Origin: Chlorokybus atmophyticus | Lineage: Eukaryota > Streptophyta > Chlorokybophyceae > Chlorokybales > Chlorokybaceae | Assembly: GCA_009103225.1 (NCBI GenBank) | Contig: RHPI01001037.1 | Coordinates: 1,135,213 to 1,199,212 of the forward strand | Reading direction: 5' to 3' | DNA: 64,000 nucleotides | Shown here: positions 1 through 11,682 of the stretch, in pieces | Layout of the letters: each line of letters begins with the position of its first letter | Position numbering within the stretch: position 1 is the first letter of the stretch | Notes under the pieces: generated by a model | Told to the model about the DNA's origin: nothing | The model's database searches: none | The model's input: the letters and a program-made list of their open reading frames with translations, nothing else | Program-made: the position numbers and the translations under genes

Positions 1-2
1 TC

Positions 3-1461
3 CAGCCTGCATATGGAAGTATAAACAGGACCCCGAGCAACCACCACGCACAGCCAGCTGCAAACACCTCAGGTTGCCAGCTGGCAGGAGGAGGTATTAC
101 GCCACTTGCCCAGAGAACAAACCAAGCAAGGCCCATGCAGTTGAACTATCAGTCAAGCCCTGGTGCAATCCCTCCTGCTTTTGCGCCCTCAAACATGGGC
201 GCATACGCGCACTCATGGCCAAAAGGTAGCACCCTGCCATATGCCCATGACGCCACGGGAGTGTCGGCAAGCAGGTATGCAATCTCTGCCGTGCTTAGTT
301 GGCACTGCCACCCAACTTGACAGTGTGCGTAGTCGCGCTGCAACCAACAACATTCGTGCGCAGGACCAGCTTTACACCTTCACATGCGAGCACGGCGAGC
401 AATAATGCTCAAAGATCAGGCGAACTGCAGGCAAGGCAAAGCAAACAGGCCCAGCTTCCTTTGGCATACCAACAAGCGGTTCCTCACCCGGTTCCGTTTC
501 CTGAACGCCCTGCACGCCTGCAATTTCAAGTAAGCAGCTTCAAAGCTTGCACGCCAACATGGAACAAGGGTTCTGTTGCCTATCTGCCTATGTAAACTTC
601 TGCAGACGCTGATCGTGCCAGGAAGCATGCCTGATTTTACTGCGTTTGGCATCATGAACTTGCTACCGCCATCATCAGAACTATTTGGTAAGCGCAAACA
701 AACCAGGGTGCCGAATGATTCACTCCAGCTCTGAATGCTGTTTGCGATGATGCCTTTGGCTATGGCACACATCATCTGCCTGCCTTTTGAGTCATCAACA
801 ATACGTTGGGATTTCTGTAGGCCGTGCACAGCGTCGCAAGCCACCAGAGTGGATGGAGTTGACTCAGCTGATAACAGCGGAGCAGAGAGCTGCAGTTTTG
901 AGCATGCTGCGGCCGCAAGCAGCCGAAACAATTGCCCTTCAGGAGAACAGCGCTAAAGCATTGGCTATGGACGCCGAGCGTGTACTTGCTGATGATACTT
1001 GGCGACCAGACTCAGCTTCAAGCAGGTATGCTGTTGAATGCTGTGCGAGTGCATGATTGCAAAACATAGCGCCATGGCATGACCAAACGTCATATGTGTG
1101 TGCACATGCGTGCATTTGTGCGTATGTATGCGCCTGCATGTGCAGTGCCCAGATACAGGAGCTGCCGGTTGGGTTTAAGCACAGGAGGTTTGCTTGTTTG
1201 GAGCACGGGTGGGTGTTGCTAGAAGAGACCTGCGAACCAAAGCCGCAGAAGTACGGTGCAACGAGCAAGAGACTGGCCAGCAATGCTTATGCAGCCACAG
1301 CAGAGGTCGAGAATGCACTCGCTCTGATGTCGTATGAGGAGCAGGCGCGCGAGTTCCGCCTCGTGCAGAGCTCCGAGCAACAGCAGCGTGTAGAGGTCGC
1401 GCGCTGCAGCAGACTTAGAGACCTTGACTTGTCGAGTCTGTTGGCACCAATCGCTTTGTAA
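3..1461 (+). CDS. 3' part of an unrecognised multi-exon gene
   Basis: I do not recognise this protein. The frame is open from base 3, so the gene begins left of the window. Exons that join in phase are 3-274, 364-529, 606-687, 821-1025 and 1146-1461, all with GT-AG junctions and with a TAA stop at 1459-1461. The visible product is about 346 residues. The first two exons are rich in Pro, Gln and Ser and look disordered. The last two contain a conserved-looking segment (RAQRRKPPEWMELTQLITAE, then FACLEHGWVLLEETCEPKPQ) and a charged, Ala/Glu-rich, probably helical C-terminus. Intron 1026-1145 is rich in TG/CA steps. Exon structure is well supported by phase agreement; function is unknown. Confidence 0.6.
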
Positions 1462-2653
1462 GACTTCTCATCTGAAATTTTCTGCAGCAAACGAGGTTAG
1501 AGCAAGTGCCAGTGCTGCTTCCAAAGGCAGCAGGCCAAGCGCACTTGGCTCTTGATGGTGGCAATTGTACCAACCAGCCTTGTTACAAACATCACTATGC
1601 CACACTCGATTCTGTGCTGTTGTTACGCATCTACATGACACCACCGATTTGACTCACACCCCATACAGCTTCTTGGCAGCACTGCTTACCATACATGTCG
1701 TGGTCACTCCGCTTGTCTGTGGAAACGCACACAAGCATTCTGACTGCACACCACTGTACTGAAAAGGAGTTTGGATCAGTGCGCTGCTGTTATAACTGTG
1801 GTGTGGTCGCGCAGTTTCACAGTTGCAGGTGCACAGCAGCAGCATCAGTTCCCTTGGCACTCGAGCAGCTGGCGCGCCACCACTAGTGCTTGTTACATTG
1901 CAAGCCCTCATACGCACCGGTCTCTCTGTCTTTGAAAAGTTATGCATTTGCTCAGTGCTTATCACCATCACTTGTATTGTTTACTCGAAAGCTATAATGA
2001 GAGCGCACAGAGTGACAAGCAAAGCACTGCATACCCAAGCAGTGCACCATTGCTTGGGAGTGCGCAAAGGTTACATGCACGCTAAGTCCTTCACTTATTC
2101 TGTGCAGACATGACAACCTTAACTCTCAATACAAAGTGCACTCCTTGACGTTGCATGCTTGGCCATTGGCAACTGAAAGTGTGCAGCTTTTTGGTCCTGT
2201 AGCTGCAGCATGCAGTGTGGCACGACCTCGTCATCCCTTGTTTCGCACAATTATCACTTGTTGTAATTGTCATGTGTTGCGCAACCGTGTCCTCAACCAA
2301 TGGGGATGCCGCTGGCAATGTATCTGTGAGAATATGCTATATGGAATAGTCAGCCATGCACCTGCAAGCTGGAGTGTGCGGCCGCAACCACCACAGTGAT
2401 AACTACACACAACTTGAACTTCAACCTTCAGCGAGTGAAGCCATACACCTTTACAATACAGCACACTGAGCCTGCAACTAGCTACTAACCCTGCTACAAA
2501 CCCCAATTACCACAGAGAGGTCCCAACCTCCTGCACCGCAACAGACCTACCATGTTCCCTGTACCTGATGCCTGATGTGCTCGTACCTTTTGCAGATGAT
2601 TGAGGCAACTTCGGCAAAATCCAGCATTTGTAATGAAACCACCACTTTCGGGG
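1462..2653. other. Convergent intergenic region
   Basis: This lies between the ends of the unrecognised plus-strand gene and the minus-strand AHA1 gene. Short ORFs exist on both strands, but none has a recognisable domain or splice-consistent extension. It probably holds the two 3' untranslated regions. Confidence 0.5.
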
Positions 2654-4304
2654 TTAAAGGGTGAGCAACTCTTCCACAAAGATTGCAAGCTTTTCAAGCA
2701 TAGCTGGTCGCACGCTTTCCATTGCAGCTTTCAACCTGTCTTGGTCAGCACCCTTGCCTTCCACTGTCACCGTGAACTGATACTCATCTTCCGTGTTCTC
2801 ATAAGCGAACTCTGAAAGTTTCAGCTCCCCTTTCACAAGAGATGCCAACTCCGTGTCGCTGTGCTCTAACTGCCCTTCCCAACTGAAGGTCAATGTGATA
2901 TCGTAATGAGCGAACTTTTTGTTTCCCTTGCGTGTGTTTACACTCACCTGCAGAAAATCTATGTCAGGTCAGCCCGCCACCAGCTACATGCCCACAAGTG
3001 CATTGTGCCAACAGTTCCTTACAGCACAGAGGACTTGCTGTAATACTACCAGATTGGAACACAACACACAATCATGGCCACGGATATTGTTGCAAAGGCA
3101 AGAAGATTCCATGTTGCTGCTGAAGGTACAGTGACGAATACCATGCAGTGTTTATGAGTGCACATGCAGGTCCGTGCTGTGCAACCCAATGAAAAGTCTG
3201 ATGGCAATCATAACAGCAGGTACGCACATCACCGTCCAAACTCTTCAAGCCCGTGATGAGTGCGTAGCCTTCCTTTGGGTCCATCACCGCGCGCAGCCCT
3301 TTCACTAGTTCTGGCAGTCTCTGCTTGCTCCATTCCTTGCAGTTCTTCTCTGTCCTAGAGCAGCAAATTTTCACCACACACATTACCAGGCTGCGCTTGA
3401 CTATGTTTAGTGCTTAACAGTCCCACCCAAAAACAAGAGATGTACACCTTCCACCCCAAGTAACGCTTGCCACTACTAATGAAACTTGATGGGGACCTCG
3501 ACAGCAAATCGCATACAGAATGAAGTTGACTATGCAATAACACGTCAATTTTCACCACGTGCATGTTGCGATGAAATCGTTGTAACCTGTTGGTACTGTA
3601 CTTCAACAGCTGCTCTGCTCGTGAACAGCATGGTAAACACCAAGAAGCACACTGACTACTTGTTCGTTCCAAGCTACCTCCTGTTCGAAATACATTCGCA
3701 ATCTGTTGTGTGCCGCAACTCAGGAGCATGCGAGCACACATTGATCTACAAGCTAACGAAGGAGGCGTATTGTGACTGTGCGGCAGTAGGTACAGTCAAG
3801 ACCAATTGTAACTTGTTGCACTGCCTACTGATTTTAGGAGGGTAGCACCACATATGCATGCTTAAAACAAGGTAAATTGAATAACCGACAGCTTGCATTG
3901 TGTTTCAACTTCAAATGTGATATGTGGCTCGGGTACAATGTCCACGCACAGCGCTACATGCCAATACACGCCATGCATAAGGACAACATACTTGCCAAGT
4001 GTAGTACGACATCGCTTACAAAAATAACCTGACAGCTGCCGGCAATCGTGTTATACAAAGCAAATATGCAAGCAGAGGGACGCGCAATGCACTTGCTGAG
4101 ACAGCAGCAAATACTGCTCGTTGAACTGTAGCGCCGTCTCCCTGATAACAATGCACCCCCATGACCGACATACATGCCACTATTGCCGCTGTGAATGGCG
4201 TTGCACACATGCGCGTTGACATACCAATGCCACCCGTTGATGTTTGTGCCGTCAGCCCTTTCTGCCACAACCCAGCGCGGATCTCCTTCCCCCCACTTCG
4301 CCAT
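2654..4304 (-). CDS. AHA1: AHA1 N-terminal-domain co-chaperone of Hsp90 (Hch1-like)
   Basis: AHA1 proteins bind the Hsp90 middle domain and stimulate its ATPase in the cytosol. Exons on the minus strand are 4304-4225, 3354-3228 and 2947-2654, giving 166 residues. The start ATG at 4304-4302 opens the family signature MAKWGEGDPRW, followed by TNINGWHW. Exon 2 carries EWSKQRLPELVKGL and exon 3 VSVNTRKGNKKFAHYDITL. Using GTGCGT (3227-3222) as donor of exon 2 joins LDGD to VSVNTRKG exactly as in the family. The frame stops at 2654-2656 at the end of the N-domain, so the usual C-terminal AHSA1 domain is absent, as in yeast Hch1. No continuation was seen in the 1.2 kb downstream. Intron 1 is unusually long (870 bases). 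Confidence 0.9.
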
Positions 4305-4650
4305 TCACGGCGTGCTCCGGCTGGAGGCTCGGCTAGTCCGCTGCAGCCAGACCTAATACTCACAGTCAACCGCCTAAGACAGCTGCGCCTAATCACCACA
4401 GACCCCGTCCCAAGAGCCACAGGCCGACCCCCAGGCTCAGCCCCAGAGCCAGCCCTATCAACAGCGCCAGCAGCAGGATCGGGACCAGGAGCAGCCGTAA
4501 ATACAGCAGCGGCGCCAGCGCGCCCGACAGCGTCTCACACCTTTACTCCCTGCTCCAGCTGCTGCTTGTCCTCCACCTCCTCCTGCTGCTGCTTCGCCGC
4601 CGCCGCCGCCGCCGCCCGTATTGCCCGCCACATAAGGCCTAGTAGAGCTC

Positions 4651-4663
4651 AGGGTTAGGGTTT
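4651..4663. promoter_or_regulatory. Telo-box motif AGGGTTAGGGTTT
   Basis: This is two telomere-like units in a row, about 350 bases upstream of the AHA1 start. In plants the telo box (AAACCCTAA) is a known promoter element of translation and growth genes. A second copy is at 4781-4789. Function here is inferred. Confidence 0.4.
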
Positions 4664-4780
4664 CCAGAAACCTAATTGTGACCCTGATCCAAACAAACCT
4701 GGTTTGGGCGCCGATCCAGATCTTGCCGTCACGTGATGACCAAGAAAAGACTACTTTCAGATTGCGATCGTTCCATTGAG

Positions 4781-4789
4781 TTAGGGTTT
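4781..4789. promoter_or_regulatory. Telo-box motif TTAGGGTTT
   Basis: This is the second telomere-like unit in the AHA1/CFAP57 intergenic region, in the same orientation as the copy at 4651. Confidence 0.35.
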
Positions 4790-5298
4790 GGCAGCTGCTG
4801 AGTGGCCTCCAAGGCGCAGGCGGCAGCGGCGGTGGAGCAGGTGGCGCAGGAGGAGGAGAAGGAGGAGGAGGAGAGAGAGGAGCAGGAGAAAGACTGCAGG
4901 AAGTTCGGGGCAGGGCAGGCTGGCGGTGAGGGTCTGCTCGGTGTGAGTTGAGGGGATGGCTGAGGAGTGAGTGGGTGGCAGCGCAAAGCTCCATGGCGGT
5001 CTCCACACTGCTCACCAGGCAAGCAGCATTGCACCTTCTTGATTACATTCAGCGTCTAAATGCTTGGTCGGCATATCACCCGAACGACACCCTAATATCA
5101 CCCTCTACTTTGAAAATGCCACGGTCGCCTCAATGTGATAGGTCGTGACACAGTCTATGTGTAGGATAAGCAGCAGATAGCAGGGATTATGAAATACGTG
5201 TATGACATGAGACATGGAAAGTCTCATTGTGTTATTTGGCACTGTTGCGCTTTTGGTAGAGCGCAGTAGTCACTACCAGAAGTGCTCACAAAGGCGCA

Positions 5299-8200
5299 AT
5301 GGCCACCAGCAGCATCAGGGTGTGGGAATGGTGTTTTATCAGTGCCGAGCCACGCTTTTGCTGCAATCACACCAACAACGAACTATTAACAGTACTGGTG
5401 GCCAACAGAGAATACCACAAAAATGAGTGTCACACTCTCAGGCACGTGTTCGGTGCCCGTGGAGACCTCCGCGATGGCGTGGCCTACGCGGACGAGGGAA
5501 CCCTCGTGTACGCTGCAGGCCGCTCTGCAATCATATGCCAGGTTTAGATTTGCACTGATACAGGCATCTTTGACTTTCATGCCATATACATATAAGCCAG
5601 TTTGGCTTGAGCCACTCCTTTATGAACAGGTGGAAGCGCGGTCCCAAAGAGTTATACAAGGCACTCCCGAGTCGGAATCCATATCTGCAGTCTCCCTCTC
5701 ACCATCCCGAAAGGTAAACTCACTCACTTCGAGCAGAACTAAAGCAACAACAATAGGCAACAAGTTGCCTGATGCTGCGAACTGGTTGCCTTCAGCACCT
5801 GGCGGTGGCCGAAAGGGGCGGAGAGAGGGCGACCGTTAGCATCTATGATGTGAACACGCTGAAGAGAAGGAAGATCCTCACTACATCAGAGTCACTCAGC
5901 AAGGTATGTGCGCACGTGCATGTTTCTGCGCGTATGCATGTGTGTGCATGCGTGAGCGTATGTGTGCGCGCATATAAGCACATGTGCGCATAAGCACATG
6001 TGCGCATGTATATGTGCGCTTATGTGTGCATGACAAGAAGCATGCTCGATACCGACAAGCGTTGACAATTTGTGTGCGATGGCAGGAGTTTGTGTCAGTG
6101 GCATGGAGCGCAGACTCGCGGTGCGTGGCGGCGCAGGGAGGCGCACCCGATTGGACGCTCGTCGTGTGGATGTGGGAGAAGGCTAAAGTCGCCGCTTCCC
6201 TCAAGACCACCAACCACCACGCCGCACCTGTCCATCAGGTAACCCAAGGAAGCAAGGAAGGGAGAATGTTGCCATGACGAACGCTTCAACACTGGCATGT
6301 CTTCCAGAACTATCCGTAAATAAGTGCCACTTCCACGCACGCATGCCAACCACTATTCCTCATGTTTAGTGTCATGCCTGTGGACCTTACTGGTGTGGCT
6401 CTTATCAGGTGGCGTTTCATCCGCAAGATCCGGCGGTGTTGAGTGTGGTCGGGGACGGCATCTGCAAGACCTTCCGCCTAGCAGACTCCCTACTTAAGCT
6501 CCTCCCTTCCTCCATCACAAAGCGGGACCAGCAGGTGTGTATGTTAGTAGTTACTGACACGGAAAGAATAAGGTGAAGCTCTTGATAACTGGTGATGACT
6601 GGTCAACGCGTGTCCATGCAGAACTATGTCTGCCATGCCTGGCTGCCCGCCGATGTTGACCGCTGCGTCGTGGCTACTGACAACGGCGAGCTCTTGCTGC
6701 TGGAAAACGGCGAGGTTTGTATTGTTTCCATGTTCGTTGCAGTAAGTTGTTGACCACTGCTACTGGTTACTGATAGTGGTTGCATAACCGATGTGTGCCA
6801 ACAGTACAAAACAACCATACCGTACACATGGGAGGGAAGGTCCATTGAGTGCATCATCGGGTACAGCAAGGTGAGGAGAGGAAACCGTGTTGCACACGCT
6901 ATGCCTTCAATCACGCGCAGTCAGGTTACTGACCTGTGTGAGCAAAATTCAGGGGTTCATTGTTGGTGGAGAGCGCGGACGTGTGACCGTCTTCGAGCGT
7001 GCCGACCCCGGCGATGGCGGCTCTCCCGCCTACCGCCCCGGCCGCACCGCCCGAGTGCTCCCTCCTTCCGGCGCCACCGCCTCCAGTACGCACACACACT
7101 GACACACACACACAATGCATTTGACAACAGCCGCTCATAATTAGCACTCCCTTCACAGCCATGCCGGTGTCGGAGATGTCGGGTTCATCGATATCGGGTC
7201 CATCGGGTTTGGGTCCCGGCGGCTCGGGGTTGACAGCAGCAGAGGTGGCCCTGCGTGTGCGTTCCCTGGCGCTGTCACCCTCGGAGGAGACCCTCGTGGC
7301 CGCCACGCGCGGCGGCAACCTCCTCACACTCGCACTGTCCGCCTCGGACATGATGCTCAAGGCTGACGAGGAGGCACGCTTTGAACCCCTCCAACATGGC
7401 TTCCACATGCAAGTAAGTTCTAAAAGCTGTATAGAATGTCCTTCAGCCAACCGTGTTGTGTGCTTATACAAGTTTGCCATTGTCGTCAATAATAGTTTCT
7501 ACCAGTCAGGTGGGCTCATGCAAAGAGAAACACTCACTGTTGTGTTTGTTGTGTTGCAGGGTGTGACGGGTTTGGACTTGTGCATAAGGAAGCCGTTGGC
7601 GGTGACTTGCAGCACGGACAAGAGCGTGCGCGTGTGGAACTACCTGGAGCGCACGTGTGAGATGGTGAAGTTCTTCCCCGAGGAGGCCCACAGCGTGGCA
7701 TTCCACCCCTCGGGCCTGCACATACTTGTAGGCTTCGCCGACAAGCTTCGCCTCATGAACCTGCTCATGGACGACATAAGAGGGTATGCAAGATGACCAT
7801 GCGCATGAGCAAAATTGTAATTTTGCACGTGTGTGCGTGCCTGTTGGTGACTATGTGCGTGCGTGCGCGCGTGTTGCTGTTTGCATGCGTATTTGTGCTT
7901 GTTTGCATGAGCGTATCTGCATGGATGTGTAAACATGCTGGGTGCAGGTACAAGGAGTTTGGGATCAAAGCGTGTCGGGAGTGCCGCTTCAGCTCGGGAG
8001 GGCACCTGTTTGCTGCTGTAAACTCGAACACCGTACAAATATACAACACTTACACCGGGGAGAACGTTGGCAACCTCCGTGGGCACAACGGCAAGGTACG
8101 TGCCGTTTGCAACTCTACAGTGACGGATGGTCGTACAGTGTCTACCACATGCAATTGCGTTGATGCACACGTGCACACACATGCATGTCCGCACATAAAC

Positions 8201-11200
8201 GCACACGGACACCCACATGCGCACGTGCAGGTGAGGTCTGTTGTGTGGAGCAGTGACGACGCGAGGCTTGTGACGGCGGGTGCGGACGGCGCTGTGTATG
8301 AGTGGCGTCTGCGCGACTGCAAGCGTGAGCGTGAGCACGTCCTGAAGGGTTGCGCGTACGCGGCGGCCCTGCCCGCTCCCCCGGACGGTCGCACCCTCGT
8401 TGCCGTTGGCTCCGACCGCACCCTCAAGGAGCTCGACGAGGCCGCGCAGCTCATCAAGGAGCACGACGCCAACGGCGTGGTCCTCACGCAGCTCGCCGTA
8501 TCCACAAGCGGACGCGCACTCTTCGCTGGTACTGAAAAGGGAGGCCTCAGGACGTACCGACTCCCACTCACCGGCGAGTTCCAAGAACACCCGTGCACCT
8601 CCTCGTCCATCACACGCCTCCGCATCAGGTACGTGTGCCAACAATCATATTACCACCTAGCGTTATGCTCACCTGGTTGACACGTGGTGTACACGCAGCT
8701 GTGATGAGTCGATGCTATTCTGCGGGTCGGAGGATGGATGCTTGTTCATATACGACCTGCGTGACAAGGAGGCGCGAAGCGCCAAGAGAGAGAAAGAGAC
8801 TCTAGTAAGCGTGTTATGTGTGCACGTAATACATGCACGCACGCAAGACGGGTTGTGCGTTTGTGTGTAACATTAGAACTGTGCTTGTTTCAGACATATG
8901 CGGAAGAGGTGCTTGTGACCAAAGTGGACTTGGAGGAGAAGCGGGCACGCATGCAAGAGCTGGAAACACAAGTAAGAACAAGAGGCCTGCCAACATCCAG
9001 CTTTACACTTCTGCGCACAATCAATGCGTATCTGAGCTGACTGTGTTGTGTTGATCAGGTGAACGAGCTGACGATGCAGAACGAGTATCAGCTGAGGCTG
9101 AAAGACCTGAACATGAACGAGCGCATCAAGGACCTCACAGAGAAGTTCACGCATGAGCTTGACAGCGCTAAGCTGAAGTACGAGCTCCTTCTTCAGGTAC
9201 GACACAAACCTAGCACATAACCCCAGTCTGATGATGCATAGATCATCACTAGCTTCATAGCATATTGTGCATAGTTCTGACCATTGTTGTTATGATCCTC
9301 AGGAAAAGAATGAGGCAGAGTTGGAGGCGGATGAGCGCATGCGCCGTGCTGAGGAGAAGTCCAAGGAGGCCTCATCGGCGCTGGAAGCCCAGTTCCAAGT
9401 AAAGCCCATCAGCTCTTTACACTACGCTTGTGTGCATGGATGAAGCCAGCAAGCTGATACATGCTGTTTTCACCCCGCGTGCAGGGAAAGGTGATGGCAG
9501 AGATGGAGCGGTACGGCCTGCTGCAAGCCGAGCGTGACAGCCTGGATGCTAGATGGGAGGAACAAAACGCCCTGCTTGTGGAATCCCACGAGCGCGTCAT
9601 ACAGGTACACGTCAACAACACTGACTGCATAATGCTGCAACATGACTAGCAGCATACTGACTACTTGTGTGATACTGGCTGCCTGTGTAATACGGGAGAT
9701 GAGCATCAACACACTTGTGTACCTTGCGCAGGAGTTGACAGAGGAGTATGAGGCGCGGTTGCAGGAGGAGGCTCTGGCGCTAAATCGCGCGAGGCAGGAG
9801 GGTCGCGACGCCCAGCGCGAGGCTGATGAGGCCCGCAAGCAGATTGAAGAGGACGCTGACCGGGAGATTGAGGAGCTGAAAGAAAGGTCTGTTGTGTGCA
9901 ATGCTGATTGGTTTTGCTGTCCTGTGCAAGTGTGTATGCGTCCGCTGAGGGAGTGTGTGTGGTAGGTATGAGGGGAAGCTTGGGGCAGAGAGGGAGGCAG
10001 GGCTGAGGTTAAAGGGTGAGAACGGCATCATGAAGAAGAAGTTCAACGCGCTGCAGAAAGACATTGAGGACCAGAAAGAGGAGATCAAAGCGCTGTTTGA
10101 GCAGGCACGTTGAGTGCCTGATGACGGCAGGTGCACCTGTTTGTGAATGGATGCTAACATTATCACTTGATTGCTTCAGAAAAGCGAGTTGTATGCAACA
10201 ATCACCGGGCTGGAGAAGGACATCAACGGCTTGAAGAAGGAGATCAAGGAGCGAGATGAGACCATTGGCGACAAGGAGAAACGAATATATGACTTGAAGA
10301 AGAAGAACCAGGAGCTTGAGAAATTCAAGTTTGTGCTGGATTACAAGATCAAGGAGCTCAAGCGACAAATTGAGCCTCGCGAAGCAGAGATTGCGGACAT
10401 GCGTGCCCGCATACATGCCATGGATGGCGAGCTCGAACGCTACCACAAGTCCAATGCCGCCCTTGACCTCACCATCACGTATGAATGCTTGGTTTCATAT
10501 CATTACTTTTCTGCTTGGGTGTATACTCACTTGCGCTCCTTTGCAGTGACCTGCACATGAAGCTGGATGGTGTCCAGAAAGAGGCCGTGGTGTTGCGCCG
10601 GAAGTTTGCTGATGCCACATCTGTCATCACGGCGTTCCAACATGACCTGCAGGTAAGGCTGCTCCATAGCATGTATTGGCAATTGGTTGCCAATACATAG
10701 CAACAGGTATCAACAACAATTGGCAACTTGCAGGAAGCTGTGGACCACATCCTGGACCCTACCGCCTTGACGGAAGCAGTCAAGAAGCTGTATCAGCGGC
10801 ATGCTGCCGACATTGCAGCTAGGCCAAAGGCCGATCCCGACACTGACATCCATCGCGAATACGCCCGACAAAGGTAAGCTATCCTATACGCAGCAAAGTG
10901 TTCACACATGCTACACAAATTGCTACTGTAACCAACATGGCAACTGTGGCAGGGAGTACCTTGAGAGAAGCATTGAGGCGCTCAAGCGGAAGCTTTCCAA
11001 GGATGTGGACTTGCATCGCACGGAGAACACGCGCATAGTGGCGGAGAACGTTGCGCTTATTAAGGAGATCAATGAGCTCAAGCGCGAGATCAAGTCGTTG
11101 AAGCAGAGCTCGACTCAACAGCGGTCCACAACCAGAAGCATGGATGGAGCGGAGGCTTTGATGAGTCCTGGACGAGCCAAGCAGAAGTCCATGAGGAGGA

Positions 11201-11373
11201 CACCGTCGAGAAAAGGTGAAGGGGACCCGTTGTCGCCGGGTGATGAAGACAAGGACAGCAATATCAACAGCAAGTACTACGAGCAAGTGCAGATGAGACC
11301 CAAATCCCGCGAGCGACTGCCGCCCATGGAGGGGTTCAACCACCAAGATGCGTTGCTGTCTCCAACAAGCTGA
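5299..11373 (+). CDS. CFAP57: CFAP57 (WD-repeat ciliary axoneme protein)
   Basis: CFAP57/FAP57 is an axonemal protein linked to inner dynein arms in motile cilia. Exons: 5299-5541, 5630-5713, 5796-5903, 6086-6238, 6409-6534, 6622-6714, 6805-6870, 6953-7085, 7159-7412, 7560-7783, 7948-8095, 8231-8628, 8699-8804, 8894-8971, 9059-9196, 9303-9398, 9485-9604, 9732-9886, 9966-10104, 10180-10478, 10547-10652, 10734-10873 and 10953-11373. All phases agree, giving about 1275 residues, near the family's usual length. WD40 blades fill roughly residues 1-715 ([62 protein letters not shown]). A long coiled coil follows (about 730-1150; [20 protein letters not shown]), then a basic, Ser-rich tail. Intron 10105-10179 starts with GC. 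Bases 5322-5441 may be an optional intron, so the first 40 residues are uncertain. Confidence 0.93.
5974..6005. repeat. Two tandem 16-bp units in a CFAP57 intron
   Basis: ATAAGCACATGTGCGC occurs twice back to back, inside a longer run of alternating purine-pyrimidine TG/CA/CG steps from about 5908 to 6032. Confidence 0.8.
10671..10698. repeat. Hairpin-forming inverted repeat in a CFAP57 intron
   Basis: The 12-base arms ATGTATTGGCAA and TTGCCAATACAT are perfectly complementary and separated by four bases. It lies 18 bases inside the intron between exons 10547-10652 and 10734-10873. Confidence 0.85.
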
Positions 11374-11682
11374 TTGCTTCTTGATTTACCATGTACATGA
11401 GCTTAGCGTAGTGGTGACATAGGTAGAGGCATTGCTGCTGACTAGCATGTGCAGAGCACGCTGTGAGTGGAGGCACTGGACGCACAGAGCATCCACACTG
11501 CTGCCTGATAACGTGAAGTGAGCAACAATGACACTGCGCATCAACATCAGCACCAGCACCAGCACCAGCACAGCCATGAATAGATCGATGTGCGGAGTGT
11601 AGTACACGCCCAGCAGGCCCGATATAGCATGATATACGCTTGCTTACGCTGTCTGATACGCATATGCGGTCGCTACTACTCT

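Larger units (their letters stand above)
4305..5298. promoter_or_regulatory. Shared upstream region of AHA1 (-) and CFAP57 (+)
   Basis: The two genes are divergent, so this 1-kb stretch should hold both promoters. It is GC-rich and low in complexity, with runs of GCC and GGA repeats (for example 4590-4616 and 4846-4880), and contains two telo-box motifs. A 185-codon minus-strand ORF in it is Pro/Gly-rich and has no domain, so I do not treat it as a gene. Confidence 0.5.

Noticed and set aside
416-931. 171-codon minus-strand ORF
   Set aside because: It overlaps three phase-consistent plus-strand exons and has no domain.
4458-5015. 185-codon minus-strand ORF
   Set aside because: Low-complexity Pro/Gly/Arg sequence from GC-rich repeats in a promoter region; no domain and no splice partners.
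7640-8644. 334-codon minus-strand ORF
   Set aside because: It is the antisense shadow of CFAP57 exons and two CA-rich introns; the plus strand carries the conserved WD-repeat protein with matching splice phases.
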